A stretch of 64,000 bases of DNA from Paenibacillus sp. FSL H7-0357 (GCF_000758525.1 NZ_CP009241.1:6448001-6512000); one strand, 5' to 3'; shown: positions 52,448-62,117, numbered from the stretch's first letter. Notes: generated by a model from the sequence alone, not told the origin. Program-made: numbers and translations.

Positions 52448-53482
52448 TTATTCATTAACTAGTGGTACAGTAATTTCAATGCGCATCCCTTTGCCGGGTG
52501 CGGTGATAAATTGAATGGAACCTCCGGTTTCATTGATCCGCTCCTGCATATTGGAGAGTCCGTAGGAAGTCTGCTTACTCTCATCCATCTCGAAGCCAAT
52601 CCCGTCATCCCGCAGTGTGAGCCGCACGGTATCTCCCCGGCGGTGCAGCCGGATTTCCATCTTATCCGCTTTGGCGTGGCGCAGTGTATTGGAAATGGCC
52701 TCCTGCACAATGCGGAACAAATGATTCTCGATCCCTTTAAGCAGATGAACATCCGGGTCCATCTCAAACACAATCTCCATAGGAACCTTAATCTCCAGTT
52801 CCTTAATCAACTCCTGCAGCCCCTGCTCCAGACCTTTGCCCTCCAAGTACACCGGACGCAGGTGCAGCAGCAGTGCCCGCATCTCCGACTGGGCTACGGC
52901 GGACATCTCCTCGATAAGCGCAATCTGCCGCTGTGCCTTGTCAAAGTCCTTCTCCAGCGTTCTGCCTACAGCCGTCGCCGTCATGGAGATCGCGAACAGC
53001 TGCTGCGATACAGCATCATGCAGCTCACGCGCCAGCCGCTGCCTTTCCTCCATAATCGCCGATACGCGCGCCTGTTCGGCAAGCTTGGCGTTATTGGTGG
53101 ACAGCCGCTGCAGTGTGTTCACCTGGTTCTCCCACTTGCCGCTGATCCGGCCAAGCTGCAAGCCGAGCCTGCCCAGTTCATCCGTACCCAGTTCCGGCAT
53201 GGCCGGGGTAAGATTTCCTTTCTCCCAGGCTACGAGTGTTGCCCGCAGCCGCTCCAGCTTGCGCTTGATACGGAAGCTCTGGTAGAAACCGAAGCCAATC
53301 CCGAAAACCATCGGCAGCAGAATTAGCGTCACCGCCGTTCTTACTCCGATCTTCCAGTTTTCAAAGGGCTGCAAATATCCGTATGTATACATAATGTACA
53401 GGATAACCAGCAGCATGACAAAGGAGAACAGAGCCCCCTCGCCCATGCTGCGCGTTACCATACTCCTATTCTTTTCCTCCAC
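52448..53482 (-). CDS. liaS: LiaS-type sensor histidine kinase
   Basis: A 344-residue intramembrane-sensing kinase. Two helices with a very short outside loop (about 16-34 and 48-68), HAMP, HisKA_3 with RQRLARELHDAVSQQL (H155) and an HATPase with RDDGIGF. It senses cell-envelope stress, held in check by LiaF. GTG at 53482 follows AGAAGGGAG; an ATG eight codons later is also possible. Confidence 0.92.
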   Translation of the reverse strand: MEEKNRSMVTRSMGEGALFSFVMLLVILYIMYTYGYLQPFENWKIGVRTAVTLILLPMVFGIGFGFYQSFRIKRKLERLRATLVAWEKGNLTPAMPELGTDELGRLGLQLGRISGKWENQVNTLQRLSTNNAKLAEQARVSAIMEERQRLARELHDAVSQQLFAISMTATAVGRTLEKDFDKAQRQIALIEEMSAVAQSEMRALLLHLRPVYLEGKGLEQGLQELIKELEIKVPMEIVFEMDPDVHLLKGIENHLFRIVQEAISNTLRHAKADKMEIRLHRRGDTVRLTLRDDGIGFEMDESKQTSYGLSNMQERINETGGSIQFITAPGKGMRIEITVPLVNE

Positions 53483-53519
53483 GCCGGGAGCACTCCCTTC
53501 TTAGCTAACGCCATCCCTT

Positions 53520-54167
53520 TTAGGACTTGCTTATATCCAGGTCACCCATTAAATAAGATACATTAATCTTCACCTTATTCTCGCTGATGTCATAATTGGC
53601 CGATTTCCAATTGAGCCGGTTCAGCATTCCGGTATCCCGATGGCTGCCGAATTCGATCGAGCCGAACAGCACAAAGGCTTCAATCTCCACTCCGTAGTCT
53701 TCCGACAAATGAACATCCATATCGCCAAAAATGCCCTGAAACAGCATGATGGTCTCTTTATCCTCCGCCATGGCCAGCGAAAGATCCACATCGGCTTCAC
53801 CCATCACATGCCATGCACTCAGACTGCGCATCACCCATGGGGAGAGGTCCCAGTCAAACCGGGAAGAGAAGCTTTGCTTCTGCATGAACCCGCCGCGTTT
53901 CTGCATTCTTTTGGACTTTACAAAAAACATCCCCAGTGAGATCAGACAAATCCCCAATACAAGCAGCAAATGATCCAGCAGCAGCAGTACGGCACCGACT
54001 CCAAGCAGAGTATAACCCTGCTTCACCCTGCCCGATGTCGTCCGGTAAATCCCCAGCAGCAGGAACAGGAGCGCGACAATGGAGAAAAAGCCGATCCATC
54101 TGCCAAATATCATCAAGCAGCCTATTCCAATAAGTCCGATGGCAATCAAACGGTTTCGTTTATCCAT
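53520..54167 (-). CDS. liaF: LiaF, negative regulator of the LiaRS stress response
   Basis: A 215-residue protein with an N-terminal block of about four helices (about 5-90) and a cytoplasmic C-terminal LiaF domain (about 105-215) with DISKS at the end. The C-domain shows the repeating FGDMDVHLSE-type beta-strands (described by FGDMD and YLMGDLDIS). It is expected to inhibit LiaS until the envelope is damaged. AAGGAGGT precedes the ATG at 54167; a longer frame to 54215 lacks a site. Next to LiaS with a 37-bp gap. Confidence 0.9.
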   Translation of the reverse strand: MDKRNRLIAIGLIGIGCLMIFGRWIGFFSIVALLFLLLGIYRTTSGRVKQGYTLLGVGAVLLLLDHLLLVLGICLISLGMFFVKSKRMQKRGGFMQKQSFSSRFDWDLSPWVMRSLSAWHVMGEADVDLSLAMAEDKETIMLFQGIFGDMDVHLSEDYGVEIEAFVLFGSIEFGSHRDTGMLNRLNWKSANYDISENKVKINVSYLMGDLDISKS

Positions 54168-54182
54168 TTCGCACCTCCTTAA

Positions 54183-54365
54183 AGTTTTGCGGAGCAAAAC
54201 TAACTTCGTAAGCATAAACCTAAAGTTTTGCGGAGCAAAACTGATTAATGTTGAAGTTTCTCCAATCGATGATTGTATGCATCATGAATTGGAGAAACTT
54301 CCACCTATAGCCGCATCCCGCTACAAAAGCCATACCGGTATGGAGAATCCATACCGTATGGCTTT
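54183..54365 (-). terminator. Hairpin array between the second pspA and liaF
   Basis: Four hairpins lie in the 245-bp gap. AGTTTTGC-GGA-GCAAAACT occurs twice (54183-54201 and 54224-54242). GAAGTTTCTCCAAT (54253-54266) pairs with ATTGGAGAAACTTC (54288-54301). AAAGCCATACCGGTATGG (54326-54343) pairs with CCATACCGTATGGCTTT (54349-54365) with one bulged base, and on the minus strand a T-tract follows. The last is a probable intra-operon terminator. Confidence 0.8.
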
Positions 54366-54412
54366 ACCTTGTTCAGCATATCATATACGCCTATTGTTTA
54401 GGAACTGGCTTA

Positions 54413-55117
54413 TTATTCTTTTTTGTCAAGTGACGGGGATGAAGAAGTTGGGTTCAGCTTGCTCTTAAGTGCAGCGAGCTGCTCATCCACTTTAAGCTGC
54501 TTCTCGGCATCCACAGGCTTGCTGTATACACCGGCCGAAGGGCTGTAAGGGGCACGCATAACATCTGCTTCCGCTTCAAGCTGCATGATCTTTTCTTCCA
54601 TACGGTGGAATCCGAGCGATGCACTGCCGCTTTCGATGGCATGAACACTGCTGATTTGCGACATTTGCTTCTTGGCTTTCGCCATTTGTGCACGGGATAC
54701 CAGCTCGTTGCGTTTGTTGCGCAGTTTGTAGAACTCATCCTTCATGTCATGCAGCTGCTGTACCAGTTCTTTGGCTTGCACTTCCGCTTGAGCATGAAGA
54801 TCGCTGTATTCAACCTGCTTCTGGTCGAAATAGATTTTTTCCTCCAGCAGCTTGCGGGTTACTTCTTCCTGGCCATTCTTCAGGGCAAGCTCAGCCTGTG
54901 CCGCACGTTGTCCGGACATTTTAGCTGCTTCATCGACGCGCTGCTTCATCCGGCGCTCATTGGCCATTTGCTTCGCTACAGTAACCTCAGCTTCGTGAAT
55001 TTCTGCCTCCATATCGCGCAGATATTGATTCAGCATTACAATTGGGTCCTCTACCTTATCCAGCAAGTCGTTTACCGACGCCTTTGTCATATCTTTAATC
55101 CGTTGAAATACTCCCAT
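54413..55117 (-). CDS. PspA/IM30-family protein (LiaH-like), second paralogue
   Basis: A 234-residue coiled-coil membrane-remodelling protein. The amphipathic N-terminal helix ([20 protein letters not shown], here described by ends MGVF and NDLLD) and [14 protein letters not shown] are PspA hallmarks. Helical coiled coil continues to about residue 190. PspA rings bind stressed membranes. Its ribosome binding site lies in the last codons of pspC, so the two are translationally coupled. A terminator-like hairpin array follows downstream. Confidence 0.92.
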   Translation of the reverse strand: MGVFQRIKDMTKASVNDLLDKVEDPIVMLNQYLRDMEAEIHEAEVTVAKQMANERRMKQRVDEAAKMSGQRAAQAELALKNGQEEVTRKLLEEKIYFDQKQVEYSDLHAQAEVQAKELVQQLHDMKDEFYKLRNKRNELVSRAQMAKAKKQMSQISSVHAIESGSASLGFHRMEEKIMQLEAEADVMRAPYSPSAGVYSKPVDAEKQLKVDEQLAALKSKLNPTSSSPSLDKKE

Positions 55118-55120
55118 GTT

Positions 55121-55606
55121 TTACACTTCTCCCTTCTCGTATTTAGCAAGTTTTTGTTTAAGCTCTTCGACTTCTTTCTGCAGGGCCTTCTTCTCAATAT
55201 CCTTCATCATGGCATCCAGACCGGAGTCCGGGGCCGAGTAAGCATTTGCTTTGTCATAACCGGGGTTATAGCCGGGCTGACCATTATTCGGACCATATCC
55301 TCCCTGTCCATGAGGACCCTGCGGGCCTTGCGGGCCGCGTCCATATCCAGGTCCTCCGGAGTAAGGGCCGCCATAAGGGCCGCCCGGAGCTCCGGGTCCA
55401 GGGCCAAAAGGATTATACTGCGTTGGCTCCTTGGGAATGACAAGCGCTGCAACAAGGTACACCAGAATCGTTGCGCCCCCGGTAAAGGGGATGCTGACCA
55501 AGAGCAATATCCGGAACAGGGTGGAGTCAATACCGAGAGTCTCGGACACTCCTCCTGCAAGCCCTGTCATTACCTTGTCACGGGTTGAACGGTACAATCG
55601 GCTCAT
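55121..55606 (-). CDS. pspC: PspC-domain membrane protein with Gly/Pro-rich linker
   Basis: A 161-residue protein. The PspC domain (about 1-65) has LYRSTRDKVMTGLAGGVSE (ends LYRSTRD and GGVSE) and one or two helices. A Gly/Pro/Tyr/Gln-rich tract (about 68-120, repeated GGPY and GPQGP units) links to a C-terminal coiled coil (about 130-161, KKALQKEVEELKQKL). The coiled coil could dock PspA proteins. It is embedded between two pspA genes. ATG at 55606 follows AAAGGAG. Confidence 0.9.
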   Translation of the reverse strand: MSRLYRSTRDKVMTGLAGGVSETLGIDSTLFRILLLVSIPFTGGATILVYLVAALVIPKEPTQYNPFGPGPGAPGGPYGGPYSGGPGYGRGPQGPQGPHGQGGYGPNNGQPGYNPGYDKANAYSAPDSGLDAMMKDIEKKALQKEVEELKQKLAKYEKGEV

Positions 55607-55610
55607 AGTA

Positions 55611-56288
55611 CTACTCCTTTCCGTCATTGTTAAGCTTCTCCTTCAGACGGGCCATTTCTCTTTCCAGTACAGTTGCTACGGTTTCTCCAGCCTGCACTGC
55701 GTATTCCTGCCCCATCCGGCGCAAATCGCGCAGACTTTTCGCTTCCAGCTCCCAGTCGTTCATCCGGTCTTCCAACCGTCCGAACATCTTGGGAACATCA
55801 CCGCCGTTGCCGTAGGTTCCGGCTCTTTGGTTCATCCGCTGCTGAAGCCTCAGCGACTCCATCCGTGCTGCATAATACTGGCGTTTGTTATATACGGTCT
55901 GATATTCGACTTTCAGTTCATTAAGCTGGCTTTCCAGCTCATACAGCGATACTTGGCTCTGTTCCAGCAGCCCGCTGTACTGCTCCAGCTTTTCCTCGTG
56001 AATGATCTTTTCCTGCAATGCCAGCTTGGCGAGATGATCCTCTCCTGCCTTAAGTGCCAGCAGCGCCTGTTCTTCACGCTTATTCTTCATGGCCGTTGCC
56101 TGGTTGACTTGCTGCTGCAATTGCTTCGTGTGGGAAGCGTATTGCTGATAGAGTCTTTCAGCTTCACTGATTTCTTCACGGGTTGAATGGAGAAATTGAT
56201 CAATTAGCTTCACAGGGTCCTGGCTTTGTTCCAGACGTTCATTTAGATTAGCTACGGTGATATCCCTCATGCGGCGAAAAACACTCAT
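55611..56288 (-). CDS. PspA/IM30-family protein (LiaH-like), first paralogue
   Basis: A 225-residue PspA protein with N-terminal amphipathic helix (MSVFRRMRDITVANLNERLE, ends MSVF and NERLE) and DPVKLIDQFLHST. It differs from the second paralogue mainly in the C-terminal half. Encoded between the LiaI-like gene and pspC, 4 bp before pspC's start. The pair of paralogues suggests specialised or mixed assemblies. Confidence 0.92.
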   Translation of the reverse strand: MSVFRRMRDITVANLNERLEQSQDPVKLIDQFLHSTREEISEAERLYQQYASHTKQLQQQVNQATAMKNKREEQALLALKAGEDHLAKLALQEKIIHEEKLEQYSGLLEQSQVSLYELESQLNELKVEYQTVYNKRQYYAARMESLRLQQRMNQRAGTYGNGGDVPKMFGRLEDRMNDWELEAKSLRDLRRMGQEYAVQAGETVATVLEREMARLKEKLNNDGKE

Positions 56289-56335
56289 GATTTCCTGCTC
56301 CCTCCCTGCTTCTTAGTAAGTAAACTTCTAAAAAC

Positions 56336-56638
56336 TTAGTATGTTCTGTTTTGTTTGCCCTTCAGTACTGAGATTCCCCAAACCACAAGCGCGATACCGA
56401 GCAGGGGTCCGATGATCCAGGAAAGCTTGGCAATCAGCGACATGACACCGATGAACATTACGATCCAGCCGATAATTTTGCGTCCGCTTTTAATTCCGTA
56501 GTATCCGAGAACAACCAGCAATACCGGGAATAGAATTCTGAAGACTCCATGAATCAGAGGAAGCGCAATACCCATCAGCATTATTGCTCCGAGCACGATC
56601 AGCACAACCGCAAGTCCGTTACCTTTTCTATTTTGCAT
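56336..56638 (-). CDS. LiaI-like small membrane protein
   Basis: A 100-residue membrane protein with about four short helices (9-28, 32-48, 54-68 and 70-90). It is like LiaI or the N-terminal part of LiaF. It is the first gene of the stress operon and may recruit PspA proteins to the membrane. ATG at 56638 follows AGGCGGTG. The 250-bp upstream gap to the divergent response-regulator gene should hold the LiaR-controlled promoter, but I could not pick it with confidence. Confidence 0.75.
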   Translation of the reverse strand: MQNRKGNGLAVVLIVLGAIMLMGIALPLIHGVFRILFPVLLVVLGYYGIKSGRKIIGWIVMFIGVMSLIAKLSWIIGPLLGIALVVWGISVLKGKQNRTY

Positions 56639-56826
56639 TTTCTCACCGCCTTTCGTTGACCTCAACCTTATAACCTTATTCTAGGGTAAACCGCAGACTT
56701 TCAAAACAGACCGTGGACGGTTTTATAAACTGGACCTTAGTCGGGGCAGGGGTAGGACTGCAGGCTGCCGAGAGCGGAAACAAGCCTAACTCTCTGCCGG
56801 GAGAGACTTTAAACATCGCTAGTGTG

Positions 56827-56832
56827 TATAAT
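56827..56832 (+). promoter_or_regulatory. Possible -10 box of the OmpR/HK/ABC operon
   Basis: A perfect TATAAT at 56827-56832, about 61 bp upstream of the response regulator start. No convincing -35 box was found at the matching distance, so it may need an activator. Confidence 0.3.
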
Positions 56833-56893
56833 TGTTGCAGGTATCCCTTAATATAGCTTCTGCAGCATGCAGAGGAACAAAGGAGCACACACC

Positions 56894-57580
56894 TTGAAGA
56901 CATTGTTAATCGTTGAAGATGACCGGAGTCTCAATAAAGGCATCGCCCTGACCCTTTCCCAGAATGATCTATCTATACAGCAGGCTTACGACATAGCCTC
57001 AGCGGAGCTGCTTCTCTCTTCCCTTAAGATTGATCTTATTATTCTGGATATCAATCTTCCCGACGGAAGCGGGCTGGATTACTGTGAGAAGATCCGAAGA
57101 ACCTCGCAGGTGCCGATTATCTTTTTGACCGCGAACGACATGGAGCCTGATATCGTTACGGGGTTTGAGCTGGGAGGCGATGATTATATTACGAAACCGT
57201 TCAGTCTGATGGTCTTAAGGGCAAGAGTCATGGCCGTCCTCAAAAGATCTGCCCCGCACAGCGAGGACAAAGTAACGATAGGACCCTTAACCTTCGATTT
57301 TGAAAAGCTGGAGTTTTATAAGAACCAAGAGCAACTGATCCTTAGCAAAACCGAGCTGAAGTTGCTGAAAATATTTGTCACGAACCCCGGCATTATTTTA
57401 AATAGAGAACAGTTAATCGACAAGATCTGGTCGCAGGAGGCTGAGTTTGTGGATGAGAACGCGCTGACAGTAGCTGTCAAACGGCTGCGGGCCAAGATCG
57501 AGGACGAGCCTTCAGCTCCACAATACATAAAAACAGTCTACGGTTTGGGATATCTATGGGCGGAAAGGCCAAACCCGTGA
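56894..57580 (+). CDS. OmpR-family response regulator of an ABC export locus
   Basis: A 228-residue regulator. Receiver with acidic D9/D10, phospho-acceptor D52 in IILDINLPDGSG, and a Lys in ITKPFS. C-terminal winged helix ends VYGLGYLW. TTG at 56894, 8 bp after AAAGGAG, is the start. It precedes a histidine kinase with a GTGA overlap and an FtsX-type transporter, the usual layout of antimicrobial-peptide sensing modules. Confidence 0.92.
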   Translation: MKTLLIVEDDRSLNKGIALTLSQNDLSIQQAYDIASAELLLSSLKIDLIILDINLPDGSGLDYCEKIRRTSQVPIIFLTANDMEPDIVTGFELGGDDYITKPFSLMVLRARVMAVLKRSAPHSEDKVTIGPLTFDFEKLEFYKNQEQLILSKTELKLLKIFVTNPGIILNREQLIDKIWSQEAEFVDENALTVAVKRLRAKIEDEPSAPQYIKTVYGLGYLWAERPNP

Positions 57581-58611
57581 GCAGCAGCAGACAGATCCAC
57601 TACTCCAAACGCATTAGCCTTTTATTTTCGGCAATCTTCATTCTCCTGGTATTCGGCTATGCGGGAGTGGTCCTTTTTCTGCAAGGGGATCATCCGGCTC
57701 TCCCGGAACTCACTGCACTTTTTGTCTCTTTAATGCTCGTCATGGGTGCTGCCTGGAACTGGTCCTTGCGGCGGCAAGTTACATCCTTCGTGGATACGTT
57801 GGATGAAATGGTGGACCGGGCGATCTACGGACGGGAGAAAATGACCGATTTTGAAGAAACCCTCCTCTCTTCCATGGAACATAAATTGTTGCGTTACATT
57901 GAGATCTCCAAAGCGAATGAACAGAACCTGGAAACGGAAAAGAACAGAATCAAAGAGCTGATCTCGGATATTTCACATCAGACCAAAACACCTCTTTCCA
58001 ATATCATGATCTATAGCCAGCTGCTTGCCGAAGTCCCGGAGCTGGATGGAGAATCCCGGCAACTGGTGAGCCATATTCAGTCGCAATCAGAAAAGCTCGA
58101 ATGGCTGATTACCTCCCTGGTCAAGATGTCCCGGCTGGAAACGGGGATGATCACCCTGCACAGCACGGTCAATCCGGTGATTCAGACGATAACCCGGGCC
58201 GTATCCCATATCTATACCCGTGCGGAAAGTAAACAGATCGATATTCATATCGAATGCAATCACCTTACAAAAGCCCGTCATGATCCGCAATGGACCAGCG
58301 AGGCCTTATTCAATCTTCTGGAAAATTCGGTAAAGTATACAGAGGCAGGCGGTAAAATTTCCATCGTGACTGAAAGCAATGAAATGTTTACCCGGGTAGA
58401 TGTTTCAGACACAGGCATGGGGATTCCCCAGGATGAGCTTAAGCACATCTTCAAACGATTCTACCGGGGACACAGCGCCAGGGAGTATGAAGGCATTGGA
58501 ATCGGGCTTTATTTGACGCGGAAGATTATCAGCATGCAGGGAGGTTTTATTACAGCGGTATCCGAGCCAGGCAGAGGAACAAAGATCTCTATGTTTCTAC
58601 CCCAAATCTAA
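57577..58611 (+). CDS. Sensor histidine kinase with short sensor loop
   Basis: A 344-residue kinase. Two N-terminal helices (about 13-35 and 45-63) with a short outside loop indicate sensing within or through the membrane or via a partner transporter. Phospho-acceptor H134 in DISHQTKTPLSNI, HATPase motifs NLLENSVKY, DTGMGI and GIGIGLYLT. GTG at 57577 overlaps the regulator stop; AAAGG upstream supports it. An ATG at 57556 is an alternative. Confidence 0.9.
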   Translation: MSSSRQIHYSKRISLLFSAIFILLVFGYAGVVLFLQGDHPALPELTALFVSLMLVMGAAWNWSLRRQVTSFVDTLDEMVDRAIYGREKMTDFEETLLSSMEHKLLRYIEISKANEQNLETEKNRIKELISDISHQTKTPLSNIMIYSQLLAEVPELDGESRQLVSHIQSQSEKLEWLITSLVKMSRLETGMITLHSTVNPVIQTITRAVSHIYTRAESKQIDIHIECNHLTKARHDPQWTSEALFNLLENSVKYTEAGGKISIVTESNEMFTRVDVSDTGMGIPQDELKHIFKRFYRGHSAREYEGIGIGLYLTRKIISMQGGFITAVSEPGRGTKISMFLPQI

Positions 58612-58632
58612 ATGTGTCATTATCATCAGATT

Positions 58633-58661
58633 TCAGACACTGTCCAGTTAGAATTGTCTGA
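58633..58661. promoter_or_regulatory. Inverted repeat upstream of the MacB-type ABC genes
   Basis: TCAGACA (58633-58639) and TGTCTGA (58655-58661) are 7-bp arms with 15 bp between, 40 bp before the ATPase start. A candidate operator for the OmpR-type regulator of the same locus. Confidence 0.45.
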
Positions 58662-58700
58662 TATCTTAAGAGCATCAAAGATTATGGAGGATGAATCACC

Positions 58701-59405
58701 ATGCCTATATTAAGAATAGAACACCTCAAGAAATATTATGGCAAAGATCCGCAGACGACGGTTAAAGCGCTGGACGATGTCTCTCTGTCTGTAGAAAAAG
58801 GCGAGTTTCTGGCCATTGTCGGCACCAGCGGCAGCGGAAAAAGCACCCTGCTTCATATGCTCGGCGGCCTGGACCGGGCCACTGAAGGCAAGGTGATTGT
58901 GGATGGGAACGATATCTTTGCGATGAGTGATGAGAAATTAACGATTTTTAGACGCAGATCGGTTGGTTTCATCTTTCAGAGCTATAATCTGGTACCGATT
59001 CTGAATGTGCTCGAAAATATATTGCTTCCTATAGAACTCGACGGCGGCAGAATTGATCAGAAATATCTGGATGAAGTGATCCAGGCTCTGGGACTTCAGG
59101 AGAAAATCCACAATCTGCCGTCAAATCTTTCCGGCGGGCAACAGCAGCGTGTTGCGATTGCCAGAGCGCTGGCAACTAAACCTTCCATTATTCTGGCTGA
59201 CGAACCTACAGGGAATCTGGACAGCAAAACCAGTCAGGAGGTTCTTATTCTGCTGAAGCAGCTGAGCGAGAAATTCAATCAGACCATTGTCATGATTACT
59301 CATAACGAGTCCATCGCCCAGACTGCCGACCGCATTATTAGAATTGAAGACGGACGCATTGTTTCCGGCAACGAGACGATATCCACCGGGGTTAAGACGT
59401 TATGA
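58701..59405 (+). CDS. ABC transporter ATPase of the MacB/LolD type
   Basis: A 234-residue ATPase with Walker [10 protein letters not shown], signature LSGGQQQR, Walker [13 protein letters not shown] and H-loop ITHN. Type typical for MacB/BceA transporters. GGAGG precedes the ATG. Its stop overlaps the start of the permease gene by 4 bp. With the two-component pair upstream it forms a stress or antimicrobial-peptide module. Confidence 0.95.
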   Translation: MPILRIEHLKKYYGKDPQTTVKALDDVSLSVEKGEFLAIVGTSGSGKSTLLHMLGGLDRATEGKVIVDGNDIFAMSDEKLTIFRRRSVGFIFQSYNLVPILNVLENILLPIELDGGRIDQKYLDEVIQALGLQEKIHNLPSNLSGGQQQRVAIARALATKPSIILADEPTGNLDSKTSQEVLILLKQLSEKFNQTIVMITHNESIAQTADRIIRIEDGRIVSGNETISTGVKTL

Positions 59406-61933
59406 TCACAACCAACAACCGCAAAATTGTAAACCGTCTCGCTCTAAAAAGCCTGAAAGCCAATCCAATGCGTAATCTGGCTGTAATCAGTGCGGTCATC
59501 CTGACTACACTGCTCATTACCTCCATCTTCACCATGGTCTTGAGCATCAACAAATCGATGGAATTAGCCCAGATGAAAACGGTTGGCTCTGACTTCCACG
59601 GAGGCTTCAAATATCTGGCGCCGGCACAGGTCGAAGCGCTGAAGAAACATCCCTCCATCCGGGAATACGGGGTTACAGTTAATGCAGGAGATTTAACAAA
59701 TGATGTGTTCAAGGATAGTCGTGTAGAGGTTTTACAGATGGATGAGAACAGCGCAAAGCACGGTTTTATAAAATTCATTGAAGGCGGGTTACCTGCCGCA
59801 GAGAACGAGGTTGTGCTGAACACCTGGGTGATGGATAAGCTTGGCATCAGGCATGCGCTGGGCCAGCGGGTTGCTCTGGATATAGATATCGGGGAGCGCG
59901 TGATTCAGCAGGATTTTATTGTTTCGGGGTACTATTACGCGGACAGAAACCTGGCCATGTCGGGGCTGGCTTTGGTATCGGAGGCTTTTGTAAACAAGAA
60001 CCTGTCCACTATCGATCGGGAGAAGTCCATAGCCAGCGGTTCTTATGTGAATACCGCCGGGCTAAGTGTGATGTTCAGCAATGCCGTCGATATCGAAAAA
60101 AAGCTCAATAAGGTACTCAAGGACACAGGTGTAGATGCCCCGATCGGGATAAACTGGGGGTACACAACTTCCTCCCTTTCGGATAATATCATCAAATTTG
60201 TTCCCTATATGGGAGTCATACTCATTATCATGCTCAGCGGATATTTGCTGATTTATAATATCTTCTACATATCGGTAGTGCGGGATGTCAAATTTTACGG
60301 CCTGCTGAAGGCAATCGGAACCACGCCGCGACAACTGAGGAGAATTATTATTAGTCAGGCGCAGCTGCTGTACATTGTAGGACTGCCGTTTGGCCTGGCT
60401 TCCGGTTATGGTATTGGCCGGTGGTTGACCCCAATGCTTAGTAACATCTCTCCTGAAACTATGGAAGCCTCCTATTCAGCCAGCCCGTGGATATTTATTG
60501 GGGCTGCCGTGTTCTCCTATCTGACGCTTTGGATCGCTGCCAGCAAGCCGGGCCGGATGGCCGCACGGATCTCCCCGGTGGAAGCGGTCAGATTTGCAGG
60601 CGTGAGCGTGAAACGGCGGATGAAGAAACGCTCAACACGCGGGGCAAAACTTTACAGTATGGCCTTCTCCAATCTGTTCCGCAATAAAAAGAAGCTGTTT
60701 CTTATGCTGACCTCGCTTTCCTTAAGCATGGTCTTGTTCAGTGTTATCTTTACCGTGATCTCATCGCTGGATGTCAATAAGTATCTGGAGACTTATATCG
60801 CCGGTGACTTTGTAATCCGCAATAACGCTATCTTGTATACCGAAGGCGAACAGGCCGGAGATCCTTACAAACTTTCGGCTGCGTTCAAAAGTACTCTGGA
60901 TAAGATTGACGGAGTCGAACAGGTAGACAACGTATATTATAAATTCGAAAAATACACTTTGGATGACACGATACGCGCTGCACTGAAACCTCAAGCAGAG
61001 ACGCCTCAACCTGAACCGAGCCTTGCACAGACTCTTAAGAATAATTTCATTATGCTTGATCTGTACGGCATTGATGACGGCTGGTATGATCTGGTGCAAA
61101 AGGATGTTATTGAAGGAACCTTCGATAAACAGAAGTTCGCTTCCGGTAACTATGTGCTGGTGACAGAGGCTATGATGTATGGGGAAGATGCTTATGAAAC
61201 TTATTATCATCCCGGTGACTCTATCAAATATGAGGGTCTGGGAAAGAGTTATGAAGTCATGGCCGTTTTAAAGCTCGATGCCCTTTATGCAGCAACTACT
61301 CAATCATATCCAATCTATGGGTACAACACCTTCCTTCCCGCCTCAGAATTAACCAAGGAGCTGCCGGCGGGAAGCAATCCGCCTATGGGATTGTCAGCAA
61401 CCATTCACGCCGATCCGGCCAAGCTGAGCAGTGTTGAACAGGAGGTTAAGTCCATTGTAGCTTCAAGTGATGAGCTGGTCTTCAAATCAAGAGAAGATTA
61501 CAAGGAGGAGCTTGGCTCGTTTATCCGCATTTTCCAGACGGTCGGCTACGGTCTCAGCTTTGTCATTGCGCTCATAGGCGTCCTCAATTATATCAATACC
61601 GTCATTACCGGGGTTATTACCCGCAGAAATGAATTCGCCTTACTGGAGAGCATCGGCATGACCAAGCGGCAGTTGAAAAAGGTTCTGGTCTATGAGGGAA
61701 TGTACAATGTCCTGTTGACCGTGGCGATCACCTCCAGCTTAGGCCTATTTCTGACTTACATCATTTCCAAAAACATAGCGGATAATATAGCCTTTACAGT
61801 CTACCACTTCAGCTGGCTGCCGTTTGTTCTGGTCATTCCGGTCCTGGCCGCTATTGCGTACACTGTAACGCTAAGCTCCTACAGCCTGCTGACCAAGGCG
61901 ACGGTTGTTGAAAGATTGCGGCAAGCAGAATAA
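59402..61933 (+). CDS. FtsX-type ABC permease, two FtsX domains
   Basis: An 843-residue membrane permease. Helix near 28-48, then a large outside domain (about 50-280), a three-helix FtsX core (about 285-400), a second helix near 440-460, an outside domain (about 465-700) and a second FtsX core (about 710-840). The two-domain layout is like ATP-driven mechanotransmitters and export permeases of Firmicutes. Start ATG overlaps the ATPase stop. Substrate unknown; peptide or lipid export or bacitracin-type resistance are possible. Confidence 0.9.
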   Translation: MITTNNRKIVNRLALKSLKANPMRNLAVISAVILTTLLITSIFTMVLSINKSMELAQMKTVGSDFHGGFKYLAPAQVEALKKHPSIREYGVTVNAGDLTNDVFKDSRVEVLQMDENSAKHGFIKFIEGGLPAAENEVVLNTWVMDKLGIRHALGQRVALDIDIGERVIQQDFIVSGYYYADRNLAMSGLALVSEAFVNKNLSTIDREKSIASGSYVNTAGLSVMFSNAVDIEKKLNKVLKDTGVDAPIGINWGYTTSSLSDNIIKFVPYMGVILIIMLSGYLLIYNIFYISVVRDVKFYGLLKAIGTTPRQLRRIIISQAQLLYIVGLPFGLASGYGIGRWLTPMLSNISPETMEASYSASPWIFIGAAVFSYLTLWIAASKPGRMAARISPVEAVRFAGVSVKRRMKKRSTRGAKLYSMAFSNLFRNKKKLFLMLTSLSLSMVLFSVIFTVISSLDVNKYLETYIAGDFVIRNNAILYTEGEQAGDPYKLSAAFKSTLDKIDGVEQVDNVYYKFEKYTLDDTIRAALKPQAETPQPEPSLAQTLKNNFIMLDLYGIDDGWYDLVQKDVIEGTFDKQKFASGNYVLVTEAMMYGEDAYETYYHPGDSIKYEGLGKSYEVMAVLKLDALYAATTQSYPIYGYNTFLPASELTKELPAGSNPPMGLSATIHADPAKLSSVEQEVKSIVASSDELVFKSREDYKEELGSFIRIFQTVGYGLSFVIALIGVLNYINTVITGVITRRNEFALLESIGMTKRQLKKVLVYEGMYNVLLTVAITSSLGLFLTYIISKNIADNIAFTVYHFSWLPFVLVIPVLAAIAYTVTLSSYSLLTKATVVERLRQAE

Positions 61934-61947
61934 CCCCTAACGATGAA

Positions 61948-61976
61948 GCAGATCCGGGCAGCCGGGTCTGCTTTTT
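61948..61976 (+). terminator. Terminator of the FtsX-type operon
   Basis: GCAGATCCGG (61948-61957) pairs with CCGGGTCTGC (61962-61971) with one G-T pair and a 4-nt loop, then TTTTT. Confidence 0.85.
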
Positions 61977-62117
61977 AAGGTCCGTCCCTTTATCCAATTG
62001 CAAAAGAGACTACATTCCTCCATATTCATTCTGCATTCCTCCATACGTTTGACTGCGAAACAGACTTATAATGAGGCTGTCTCATTACTTCAGCATCCAC
62101 CTTAGGAGGTTATTTCC

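Noticed and set aside
54605..55588. 327-codon open frame on the plus strand opposite pspA and pspC
   Set aside because: The minus strand encodes clear PspA and PspC proteins with ribosome binding sites. The frame is a shadow rich in Cys, Leu and His with no recognisable domain.
56639..56893. LiaR operator between the lia operon and the OmpR gene
   Set aside because: Several GTCTG-like pieces are present but no clear dyad with a confident promoter; not reported as a feature.
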